A DNA stretch of 20,172 bases from Phoronis ovalis. Its lineage: Eukaryota > Phoronida > Phoronidae. Under the pieces are notes generated by a model. It was not told where the DNA came from. It saw only the letters and a program-made list of their open reading frames with translations, and did no database searches. The position numbers and the translations under genes were made by a program. Below are positions 10,198 to 18,796 of this stretch, one piece after another. The first letter of the stretch is position 1. Each line of letters starts with the position of its first letter. The stretch is taken from contig JAOXYB010002901.1 of NCBI GenBank assembly GCA_028565635.1, positions 1 to 20,172 of the forward strand, in the 5' to 3' direction.

Positions 10198-11185
10198 GCA
10201 TTGGCTGGACAATTCGAATGCGGATTCATGAAGGCCATGGGTTGGTGAGCATATTATAGGCTATAGGTGACATTTTAAAATGATCTTGAGAAGTACAAAC
10301 CTTCGATAATTTTTGTTGTGCATACTGCTATCTTTTTCTCACAATAACTGATTCTGTTTCTATTTGATCAGCTTAATATTCAGTACAGGGTAAATACAGG
10401 ACTGTACTAATTTTGACCTGGATCATGTCCAAGATGGCCGACTGGCAGCTGTGTTTGTTCTCAAGATTGTACGTTGCAATTATAGCAGCTTCAGTTTTTA
10501 TCAAATCAGTTTCATATTCGATACAGCCAATTTGGCTGACTGGCATCCATGCTTGTTCCTGAGAGAGCAAGTCATGTTCTACCCATTTCCGGAAAGATGA
10601 AGCGATTCGAAGGTGCATTCATCATTCATGAAGACCTTAGGTTGGTGGGCATATTTGGCTTAGGTGACATGAATGACCTTGAGACGTAGGTCAAATGCTG
10701 TTCGGAATCTCTGACATTATTCATTATGTGCAACACTTTTTGTCTTACAATATCTGCTTCAGTTTTTATTCGATCAGCTTCATGTTTGGTACACGGTAAA
10801 TACAGGTCAAAGCACAGGTCAGCTATAATTTTGACCAACTTGGCTGATTGGTGGCCATGTTTGTTCCAAAGAGAGCACATTAAGTTGTGCTACTTTTCAG
10901 ATAGACGAAGCATTGGCTAAGGTGGAGTCATGAATACCATAGAGGCGTATGTATTAGGCTAGGTGAAATTTTGGAATGACCTTGAAAAGTGAGTCATATG
11001 CCGATATTTGTGCATAACACAATCTTCAATACAGGACTGATATACCAAATTTCAAAATTGGTATATTCCTTACTTGGATTAATTACTTCGGCCATGTTTG
11101 TTCCCAAGAGGACATATTGGATTGTGCCACTTTACAGCAAGATGAAGCATTTGCTAAATGATTTGAAGGTGGATTCATGAACTTA
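10198..11185 (+). repeat. Dispersed palindromic-core repeat family, cluster C
   Basis: Same family and orientation as cluster A. It starts mid-unit at 'gcattggctggacaattcga'. Cores lie near 10434, 10532, 10840 and a partial one at 11089. The spacer 'gaagacc-taggttggtggg' followed by 'taggtgacat' recurs near 10236 and 10631. It ends ~230 bases before the first recognised sulfotransferase exon. Confidence 0.85.
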
Positions 11186-11417
11186 CAATAAGATAATAAA
11201 TTGAATTTAAAAAAATTTAATGTGTTCGTTTGATTTATTGAAAATTTCTGTGAACCTATCTCCGATAAATCTGAAATGTTTTTAAGTGCATTTTAAAAAA
11301 TTAGATCGTTATTAGCCTATTGCTGTCCATGCAATTTACAATGTTACATCTGTAGCATGTAGTGTACATAGTCTTAATTATTATACATTGTGAGCTTCAT
11401 CATGGTTACTTTTGTAG

Positions 11418-11719
11418 GAAATCATTGGTTGTGGGAAATTCTCTCCATGCTTAGAGCAGAAAGTACTGAACTTATGAGCAATACCAGAGAAGAAAATACT
11501 CTTGGGTATAAAACTAATGAAGATCTGGACAGTTTAGCATCACCAAGAACTTTAAGTTCCCATTTGCCAATAAGTCTGCTCCCACAAACTATTTGGGAAA
11601 ATAGAAATAAAATTGTGTACATTATGAGAAATCCCAAGGATACCGTTGTGTCAGCATATCATCACCATGTCAAAGGGTACGGATATGGTGGGAGTTTTGG
11701 GGCTTTCATTGCTACACAG
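11418..11719 (+). CDS. Cytosolic sulfotransferase, internal exon (PAPS loop to 3'-phosphate site)
   Basis: Sulfotransferases move a sulfonate group from PAPS to hydroxyls or amines of small molecules in the cytosol. This exon follows the acceptor 'ttacttttgtag' and supplies two bases to a split Gly codon, then reads NHWLWEILSML, the second half of the 5'-phosphosulfate-binding loop and its helix. SPRTLSSHLP follows; its His (codon 11561-11563) aligns with the family's catalytic base. KIVYIMRNPKDTVVSAYHH is the 3'-phosphate site, with the expected Arg (11627) and Ser (11651). The exon ends CAG|gtaaat in phase 0, matching the exon at 16534. The ATG at 11390 lies in the intron and is not the start. 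The Tyr-Pro-Lys part of the loop and ~45-60 N-terminal residues are on an unseen exon. Asn-His replaces the common Thr-Thr or Thr-His before the Trp. Substrate cannot be told. Confidence 0.93.
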
Positions 11720-12624
11720 GTAAATGCATGTTCAAAATGTGCAAATTATGAAATCCAATTAACTTTGTAATGACCAATGTCTGTCTTATGAATAGTGTCA
11801 AACCAAACAGTATGTAGAATCAGCCAAAAGTGGGATTCTTCATGCTAGCTGGTTCATATATTTGTAGGTTGTACATTGTTTTGTATGATCAGATGATATG
11901 GTTATTTGCAATAATCCAAAGTCGCTGTTTTGTTTAGCTCACTCAGTCATGTGACTGAATGCAGCTATATGTAATGATATCGATGGAATGTTGTCCAAAA
12001 CGTCTGTGAATTGCAAGAATGTCAAATATTCATGTGTAAATGTGGTGATTTGCATACTGAAGTCTGCGAATGTAGAATTTTGTTTATGTACACCAGTACT
12101 TTGCAAGACTTTTAGTTATGCAAGTAGATAATTGATTTAACATGTGGTTTCCATATTAGGGTGAAGTGTGTGACATAGTGAATTTTAGGAAGTCGCGTGA
12201 CTTGGTTGGCCTAGCTCTGACACGTGCATACTTACAATTTTACAATATAAAAGTAACAGTTTTATAACCATATGCTGCAACCCAAATGAGGAATTTTAGC
12301 CTGAAAGTAGTTTGCAGATGTCCTCTTATCCAAGCAACCTTCTAATGCATTTTAAATATAATTTATCCATATGTTAAAAAACTGCTATAATTAGCAAACT
12401 TTCCCAATATTTTTTAGTTATAATGCAAGTTTTACTAAAAATAAAAACAACAATGCTGTGTAGTTTAATAATTTTATTCTACATATTAATCATTTTATTC
12501 AGCACCTAGCAAGGGAACATAAATATATACAGACATTCAAGTTGGACTATTCCATCTAGTTGAATAGCCATATGTTACTATTTTCAAACACAAAACCAAT
12601 TTCTTAGTTGGCAATAAAACAAAA
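11720..12624 (+). other. Sulfotransferase intron, 5' part
   Basis: Starts with the donor GTAAATG. It is AT-rich with no open segment of note; a short 7-bp-arm hairpin (TCAGTCA-TG-TGACTGA) lies near 11944. No other feature was recognised. Confidence 0.6.
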
Positions 12625-12833
12625 AAGTTGGTTTGGGATTTCATTCAGAACAATCAATTGTAACCAGTATTCAGACACTTTTTATTTCAGGGGATACCTG
12701 TAAAAGACGCACTTTATGGTAGACAGTAATTGTTGTACATTATTTTTTATTCCACTCATGGTGTGACCGGTTTTATTGAATTTTACGTAAATACTCTCTG
12801 CACCATGTTCAGAATGAAATCCCAAGCCAACTT
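12625..12833. repeat. 28-bp inverted repeat pair, possible MITE
   Basis: The left arm (12625-12652) begins AAGTTGGTTTGGGATTTCAT. The reverse complement of 12806-12833 matches it at 26 of 28 positions. The arms enclose ~150 bases without a reading frame. The size (209 bp) and intronic position suit a miniature transposable element, but no flanking target duplication is evident, so a simple inverted duplication is possible. Confidence 0.6.
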
Positions 12834-12839
12834 TATACT

Positions 12840-13785
12840 GCTTGGTCCATGGTAATACATGGTCCTCTAGTATATGTTGCTTTAAGGTAGATTATCTAGT
12901 TCAGAAAAAAGCTGGAATGTTTTGTTATATATCTATCTCTAATTAGTAATATCTACGGATTTTTATATCGTATTTCTATCCTCTGTCAATTCTTCAGTTT
13001 TTGCTACAAAGTAGTTAGTAATGTGTTCATACACTCTAAGATATTTTTTAGTGGTTACCTACAAACATTTTAGAGTGATAGGCCCGATGCTGAATATACT
13101 TCATTTTCCTACGAGCCTTGCATTCATTGCCTAAGGACATAACATTTTCTTTATCAGTCTTATTACATAACAATAAAGCCTTTGCTACTTTAAATCCATT
13201 TGGTACCACTTTTCCCCCTCTTCTTTGTGATTTAAAATTGCCTGCAACCTTGTCCAAAATTACTTTGAAACATTCACATTATATCAAAATCTACCCATGA
13301 ACCACCCTATTCCAATAACAAATAACCGTACCTCCAAATGACCTTTTCACATAAAGTTCAACAACTACCTATCCTATGGATGTAAAATCACCAAAGCTCA
13401 CAAAATATCTATCAAATTTAAAAGACACAAAAACAATGACTTCTGTATAATTACAAAACTTTGTATTTTTAAGGGCTTTTATTTATGACAATTCTCAACC
13501 CTTGCTTCCATTCTGAATGAGCTTCTTCTAGGTCATTGACCGCTTGTTTTCTCCAGCAGCCATGACTTAGACTTTTAGTAAAGTCAAGGCTGAGTGCTTT
13601 TGACCTTTGCCTCTGGATGACCTCTAATGGCCAGGTATATCTTAACCACCTTTCTCTGGACTAAATTATGTTTATATTATCTATATGTCATAATGAAAAT
13701 ACCTTTTGGGGTCAAACATGCAGCCTAGACCTGTATTTTGACCTCATTTAGCTTCCGAATTAAACGGAACTCTCTTTGTATCAGA
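12840..13785. other. Sulfotransferase intron, middle part
   Basis: No supported gene. A 69-codon minus-strand frame (13048-13257) ends in a suggestive stretch discussed among the findings. The rest shows no recognised structure. Confidence 0.45.
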
Positions 13786-13796
13786 GTTTCTAAGAT
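13786..13796. repeat. Probable target-site duplication, LINE 3' side
   Basis: gtttctaagat here matches gtttttaagat at 15971-15981 in 10 of 11 bases. The two copies sit exactly at the tetranucleotide tail and at the 5' truncation point of the LINE. Confidence 0.65.
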
Positions 13797-13810
13797 TACT
13801 TACTTACTTA
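13797..13810 (-). repeat. Tetranucleotide 3' tail of the LINE
   Basis: tacttacttactta on the + strand, i.e. about 3.5 copies of TAAG on the element's own strand, marks its 3' terminus. Confidence 0.7.
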
Positions 13811-14151
13811 TCCTCTTCGTGGGACATAAGGCCTCAGCGATTTCTTTACATTTGCTCCTGTCCTTGGCAATTTTCTGTGCCGCTCCCCGCGTACAATGTA
13901 AGACTAATCTCTTGCAGTTCTGATGTTACTGTTCTACGCCACGTGATCCTGGGCCTACCTGGCTTTCGTTTACCTGTTGGTGTCCAACGGATAGCTATCT
14001 TAGGGATTCGATCAATGCTCTGACAGCCAGTGATTCCATACAGGTCTCTGTTTGACATTTTGTTTGGCCAATAGATGCAGCAGATCTTTCTCAGGCATCC
14101 ATTATGAAGGATCTCACCTTGCTCATATCTTTCTTGACAACACGCCAGCAC
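13811..14151 (-). pseudogene. LINE C-terminal region, frameshifted
   Basis: The minus-strand frame 13846-14151 reads HNGCLRKICCIYWPNK, then jumps to RIPKIAIRWTP and GKRKPGRPRITWRRTV, the Cys/His and basic segments common after the RT domain of these elements. The shortened link between the two parts suggests an internal deletion. A second frame over 13811-13880 continues with KIAKDRSKCKEIAEALCPT, the expected end of the protein, so one frameshift separates them. It overlaps the RT frame by ~29 bases in another phase. Confidence 0.8.
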
Positions 14152-15046
14152 TCTGAAACATATTGTTTTCTTTGCTAATGAGGATGCCCAGATACATGAA
14201 ATCTACAACTAGTTCTAGTTTCTCTCCATTCAAGATGAGGGGGATGGAACGTGTGTTGTTAATGTACATAACTTGTGTTTTCTCTGAGTTGATATTGAAG
14301 CCAGTCTGTTTGGCGCAGCTGCTCAATCTATTGTTGTTTTCCTGTAGTTGTGAATGGTTGGTTGACATAATAGCAAGAACATCAGCAAAGTCCAGGTCTT
14401 CAAGTTGAGAAAACAAAGTCCATTGGATCCCTTGGGGACTTTCTGCTGTGGTTCTTCTCATGATCCAGTCGATGGTGATAAGGAATAGGATAGGTGATAA
14501 GATACAACCCTGGCGTACGCCTGACTCCACTGTGAACCAATCCGATAAGGAATTGTCCAGGATGACACTGCACTTGAAGTGTTCGTAGAACTTGCTTATT
14601 AGGGTGACTGTCTTGGGTGCTAATCCATATGATCTCAAGATCATCCATAAGCTGTCACTGTGAACACTACCAAACGCCTTTTTGAAGTCAATGAAGTTAA
14701 TACACACAGGAGTATTCCATTCTAAACATTGCTCTTCGCGTAGCTTGGTGTCAATGGCTGTGTCATTCCGATTGAGGAGAATCCTGCAGAAAATCTTGCT
14801 AGGAATGGACAATAGTGTTACACCTACGCCAGTTATCACAGTTTCGTAGGTCACCTTTTTTGGGAGCTTGACAATGATACCCTTGGTCCAGTCTTCTGGG
14901 ATGGTGTCCATATTCCATATTTCACTGGAGAGATTAGTTAGAACTCTGGTTTCTGTGTTGATAGCAGCTTTTAACAACTCTGCATGAAAAGAATATATGC
15001 CAGGGGCTTTGCCATTCTTCAAGGTTTGGTGGATTGATGTCTTCAT
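14123..15046 (-). pseudogene. LINE reverse transcriptase domain, catalytically dead
   Basis: The 307-codon frame shows RT motifs in order: NGKAPG (residues 11-16), LLSIPSKIFCRILLNR (78-93), FIDFKKAF (118-125, first catalytic Asp), SGVRQGCILSPILF (175-188) and LDFADVLAIMS (218-228). The last should be an F/YxDD box; its second Asp is Val (codon 14378-14380), which removes catalysis. After LREEQ (103-106) the sequence passes straight to CLEWNTP, so the segment that normally carries the AGFR-type motif is missing. The long open frame therefore survives by chance or from recent loss. It follows the linker frame and would have been one polyprotein with the endonuclease. Confidence 0.9.
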
Positions 15047-15646
15047 CTGCTGCTGGTGGGTTAGCTGGATTATCTGGTTCAGGTATGTTAAGTACCTCCT
15101 GGAAATGTTGCACCCATCTAGCTGCCTGCTCTGTTTCTGTTATTGACACATTTTCTGCTTTATCTTTCACAGGTGCAGACTGTTTTGTACAGGTGCCACA
15201 GAGCTGCTTGGTGATCTTGTATACAGTGCTCATTTCACCTCGTATAGCAGCCTGTTCAGCTTCTTTAGCCATCTCCTCAACATAGTTCCTTTTGTCTTTT
15301 CTAGCACTTTTCTTAACTACCTTGTCCTGGTTCTTATAGGCAGACTGTGCTTGTTCAAGGCGCCTAGGTGACTTGGTGGTAAGTAGTTTTTCCTTCAGCT
15401 TTTTTCTTTCATCTATTTCCTTCCATGTCTCTGGTGACAACAATTTTACTTGTTCTTCTTTTTTCTAAAACCTATGGCTTTTTCTGCTGCCTCGTTATAT
15501 GAATTCTTGATGTTATTCCATTTCTTCCCAACATCATGGTCTTCTTCCTCAGACACAGTGGCTAGTATTTCAAAGCGGTTTCTCAACTCTATGATGATTT
15601 TTTTCTTGACATCACTGGACCTTAGCTTGATAGTGGCTGCCTGCAT
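15041..15646 (-). pseudogene. LINE linker between endonuclease and RT, frameshifted
   Basis: Two frames make up this part. The upstream one (15446-15646) reads KIIIELRNRFEILATV and ends EKAIGFRKKKNK. The downstream one (to ~15041) starts LLSPETWKEIDERKKLKEKL and contains KDKRNYVEEMAKEAEQAA and WVQHFQEVLN. This is the charged, helical connector typical between the endonuclease and RT of APE-type LINEs. The break at ~15450-15470 falls in an A/G-rich run, a likely slippage point. At ~15040 the frame shifts again into the RT. Confidence 0.8.
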
Positions 15647-15659
15647 TGACTCTGTGGTT

Positions 15660-15970
15660 TGGTCTTACGGAGTTTCAATTTCACCAAGTAATGGTCACTG
15701 TTCACGTCAACTCCATGATACATACATACATACATCTTGGAGGGATCTTCGCCAGTTGTTGTTGATGATGACGTGGTCAATCTGATTGCTCGTATGACCA
15801 TCTGGAGACCTCCAGGTGAGTTTGTGGACTCTTTTGTGAGGAAAGATGGTGCCTCCTGTGATGTAATTATTATTCAAACAGAAGTCGACGAGGCGTTCAC
15901 CATTGTCATTGATTATTCCACAGCCCTGTTTCCCAATTGCTTGTTCGCAGTCGATCTTATCAGACCCAAC
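15660..15970 (-). pseudogene. LINE endonuclease, C-terminal half only
   Basis: The frame from 15970 reads VGSDKIDCEQAIGKQGCG, then GERLVDFCLNNN, HKLTWRSPDGHTSNQIDHV, the late part of the exonuclease-endonuclease-phosphatase fold. A tetranucleotide run (catacatacatacat, 15720-15734) shifts the frame; in the new frame DVNSDHYLVKLKLRK follows, with the catalytic SDH at 15691-15699. The N-terminal catalytic residues are absent because the copy is truncated at 15970. Confidence 0.85.
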
Positions 15971-15981
15971 GTTTTTAAGAT
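15971..15981. repeat. Probable target-site duplication, LINE 5' side
   Basis: gtttttaagat pairs with gtttctaagat at 13786-13796 and sits exactly where the coding similarity of the LINE stops. Confidence 0.65.
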
Positions 15982-16533
15982 ACACAGGACAAAATAACAC
16001 CCACCCATGGGGTCACTAAAAAGATTACAAATACGAGTATCCATATGGGACAAAATAGACTCTTCTCATGCATGGCTGTTCCAGTCTCCCCCCTAATACT
16101 ACATGTGCAAACCAAACATACATTCAATGGGGATTATAACAAACTTATCAAAATTAAAAATAATTGTTAGGTTTAGAATTTTTTCCTGTTGATATGATAT
16201 ATAATATAGTATAATACATGTACTCAAAAAGTTCTTTTCCTAAAATTTTGTTTCCTGATTTTTTAAACCTTTATTTATAGTGTAATTGATTGGTAGCTCG
16301 CACCTGGCTGTATAAAAACAGGAAGTAGAGTGTAAATTAACTGATTGAATATAGCTGTGAGAAGACTTTATAGCTCACAAGCTTGACATAAGTTTCATAA
16401 TTCACCACTTCATGCCACTAAATTTGATAATTTATAATGTACCTACTAGAAAGTGGTTTTGACTAGGAGCCACACTTACCTGTGGGTACTTATATCTATC
16501 ATAAGTAAAACTTGCAACTTTTACTTGTTATAG
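15982..16533 (+). other. Sulfotransferase intron, 3' part
   Basis: The word 'gggacaaaata' or 'aggacaaaata' occurs at ~15986 and ~16047, a hint of another weak tandem repeat. Otherwise featureless up to the acceptor 'acttttacttgttatag'. Confidence 0.5.
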
Positions 16534-16917
16534 AGTGTATTTGGATCCAACATGATGTATGGAGGTTGGTATCGGAATGTTCTGGAGGCAAGAGAAAAGC
16601 TTAAAGACAACCCGAATGTCTTGTTTCTTAAATATGAAGATATCCAACAAAATCCATTGCCTTTTTATAAAAGAATTGCTGATTTTTTGGGAAAGAAAAC
16701 TGATGAAACTTTTCTGACAGAAGTTGTACGAAAAACGTCATTTCGGTATATGAAAAATAATAAAACTGAAAGTGATGGTTATAAAAATGTTACAATGAGA
16801 AAAGGAGTTGTAGGAGACTGGAAATTATTTTTCACAGTCGCAGAGAATGAAAGATTTGATGAAGAATATGCAAACAAGATGGCGACATGTGACTTAAAAT
16901 TTAATTTCAATTTCTGA
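16534..16917 (+). CDS. Cytosolic sulfotransferase, terminal exon
   Basis: This exon starts in phase 0 after the acceptor 'cttgttatag', fitting the donor at 11720. It encodes 127 residues and a TGA stop. MMYGGWYRNVLEAREK matches the family's G-W/Y-aromatic segment before the substrate-gating region; VLFLKYEDIQQNPLPF is the conserved YEDM/I strand; TSFRYMKNNK matches the F-xx-MK PAPS-contact region. RKGVVGDWK (from 16798) is the C-terminal PAPS-binding motif. It runs into KLFFTVAENE (16822-16851), which fits the K-xxx-TV-xxx-E dimerisation motif. FDEEYANKM and a short tail close the protein at the usual place. With the exon at 11418 this gives ~228 of a typical ~285-295 residues. Both exons look intact, with no stops or frameshifts. 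Confidence 0.94.
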   Translation, partial: SVFGSNMMYGGWYRNVLEAREKLKDNPNVLFLKYEDIQQNPLPFYKRIADFLGKKTDETFLTEVVRKTSFRYMKNNKTESDGYKNVTMRKGVVGDWKLFFTVAENERFDEEYANKMATCDLKFNFNF

Positions 16918-17065
16918 CTGTTCAGATTCAATTAGTCTAAAATTTTAAACTGAGACCAATTTTAAGACCAAAAAGAAATCTTGTTTAACATGGGCAACTG
17001 CATCGGATATTGGCATTTTCACTTTTTCTTAGATGGTTTAGAAATAAAAAACAAATAATTCTTTT
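16918..17065 (+). other. Probable sulfotransferase 3' UTR
   Basis: The stretch runs from the stop to just past the first AATAAA. A T-rich segment 'tcttttcttaatttttttt' follows from 17059 and could act as the downstream element for cleavage. The end is estimated. Confidence 0.45.
17043..17048 (+). promoter_or_regulatory. Poly(A) signal AATAAA
   Basis: Canonical hexamer 126 bases after the sulfotransferase stop, followed by T-rich sequence. A second AATAAA lies at 17163-17168. Confidence 0.5.
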
Positions 17066-17112
17066 CTTAATTTTTTTTTATTATCTTTTATGTATTTTTC
17101 TTTAACGCTAAA

Positions 17113-17212
17113 AAAGCCCAACCGACTCAGATTTTACGGTTTTTGCCTGTTAAACACTTTTTAATAAAACAGCCCTACCTACTCAATTGTTGAGGGCTTT
17201 CGCCCATTTAAC
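17113..17212. repeat. Two-copy imperfect 56-nt tandem repeat
   Basis: 'agcccaaccgactcag...gtttttgcctgttaaac' (from 17115) and 'agccctacctactcaa...gctttcgcccatttaac' (from 17171) are 56 bases apart. The second copy can fold: CTCAA-TTG-TTGAG with outer AGCC/GGCT. It lies just beyond the gene's first poly(A) signal. Confidence 0.5.
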
Positions 17213-17219
17213 AAGTTTT

Positions 17220-18796
17220 CTTTTTGGTGTTGCAAAGACATTTTGAAAATAAGAACTTTAACTGTTTCAAGATAATTCCTGAAATGTTAAAAAAAAATAA
17301 TATAGCACACAATTTTAAAATTTTCTTAACAGAAGGTACATCATGATACCAATCTCTTGTTTAAAATATATTATTTTACCTAGAAAGTAGCTTGGACAAC
17401 AACATTTCCAGTCATATATTTGTGTTCTTTGCATCAAACTTTTAGATATATTATGTACTTTGAGTATTCAATGAAATTATATATAAATAACAAAACAATT
17501 TTAACAGCCAAAACTAATATTAAACTGAAGTACTTATATAATGGAAGCAAATATGACCAAATCTATGTACCACAAATTCTTTTAGAAAGTATGCTACATT
17601 AAGCAAGAACAGCACCATTATTTAAAAAATATATATAGCTAATAATCTACACCTAAGATACATGCAACAATAACACTTACAGTACACAATATGCATATTA
17701 GATGCTGCGACGTACAATGAGTTTTTCTCCTGCAGGTTTGGATGTTTTGCATAAACGGTGCAGATCATAAATAAATGTGAGAGTCCTGTTCTAGCTCCCA
17801 CGACAACACGAATTTTTGAACATGTTTCTACTTGTCCTCTTTTCTATTGTGACTATCTTTCACATTTAACTCGATCTTCCTTCGAACATTTTTGACCCCT
17901 CCCTCTCGAAAAATCCTGAAATCAAAGTACCCCACATTGTTTTTATTACTGTGCAGCAATTTATGAGACCTCTCTCATTTAAAAAGATGTCATACAACTT
18001 TACTGAGTAATTAGTTGATAGCATAATCATATTTGGATAATTATATGTATAGTCATATTTGGGTTTTGAACTCAGTGTCACGGGGTCATTTCCTATTTAT
18101 ACGATTTGTGACAAGAAAAAAAACATGGTTGCGTTGATTGAAAAAATATGACACAAGATGTTCCACTCAAGTAGTGACTGGTTTTCATTACACTTTTTTT
18201 CTGAGTACTATGATATATTAGGTTTTGACAAAATGTGTTTTATTAGTGACAACTTGTTGATATACCCCCGACCTCTGCTGCCTCTGTTGGCTGGCTACTA
18301 TGCATGGTTCACCCCCCCCCCCTGAAAAATTAGCATTTCTTGTTAATTAAATAAAAATGAAACCTGACGATTTGAACATAACTAAAAAAATTCCATTCAT
18401 ACGAGAAACATCTTAACGCAGTTTCCGAGTGAGCAGGTTTATGGTTTTTTGAGAAGTCTCTAAAAGAGAACATACATCAATTCTGGCCATGAGGAAAGCT
18501 AGGCTAAAGTCAAGCTAAAAACAAGATCCACTCTGTTAAAAACTTGGATCCTCCTTGCTTTAAAAAAATACTGATCATCTACAGACGCAAGTCCCTATAT
18601 AGCCAGAAGTCTGGCCACCTCCCCGAGTTGTCATGCCCAATGAAAATCACATTATACATTATTATCTATATATAAATTACAATAATTTTATTTAAAACTC
18701 AGCAATGAAGAACATGTATTTACACGATTAAGATGTAAATTAAAAAGAAAACCATGCAAGACTATATTTTCACAATTCAGGGTAAAAATCCCTGAC
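17220..18796. other. AT-rich stretch without recognised gene
   Basis: Short open frames at 17420-17602 (+) and 17866-18081 (-) show no domain. A run of eleven C lies at 18312-18322. Nothing else was recognised in ~1.6 kb. Confidence 0.5.

Larger units (their letters stand above)
13797..15970 (-). mobile_element. 5'-truncated, inactive non-LTR retrotransposon (APE-type, RTE/CR1-like)
   Basis: Read on the minus strand, the element runs from the C-terminal half of an apurinic-type endonuclease, through a charged linker and a reverse transcriptase, to a short C-terminal region. It ends in a (TAAG)n-type tail (13797-13810) rather than poly(A), as RTE-like elements often do. It lies antisense within the sulfotransferase intron and is bracketed by an imperfect 11-bp duplication. 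The reading frame is broken at least at ~15720, ~15450, ~15040 and ~14130, and the RT active site is damaged, so it cannot move on its own. The clade name is tentative: the endonuclease plus RT order and GKAPG, RQGC motifs fit several APE-type clades. Confidence 0.9.

Noticed and set aside
11390-11417. ATG at 11390 as the sulfotransferase start
   Set aside because: The bases before 11418 form a good splice acceptor, encode nothing family-like, and the protein would lack the start of the PAPS loop.
11422-11637. Minus-strand 71-codon frame
   Set aside because: Antisense shadow of the sulfotransferase exon.
14163-14408. Plus-strand 81-codon frame
   Set aside because: Antisense shadow of the LINE reverse transcriptase.
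15450-15997. Plus-strand frames at 15450-15785 and 15737-15997
   Set aside because: They are antisense shadows of the LINE endonuclease and linker.
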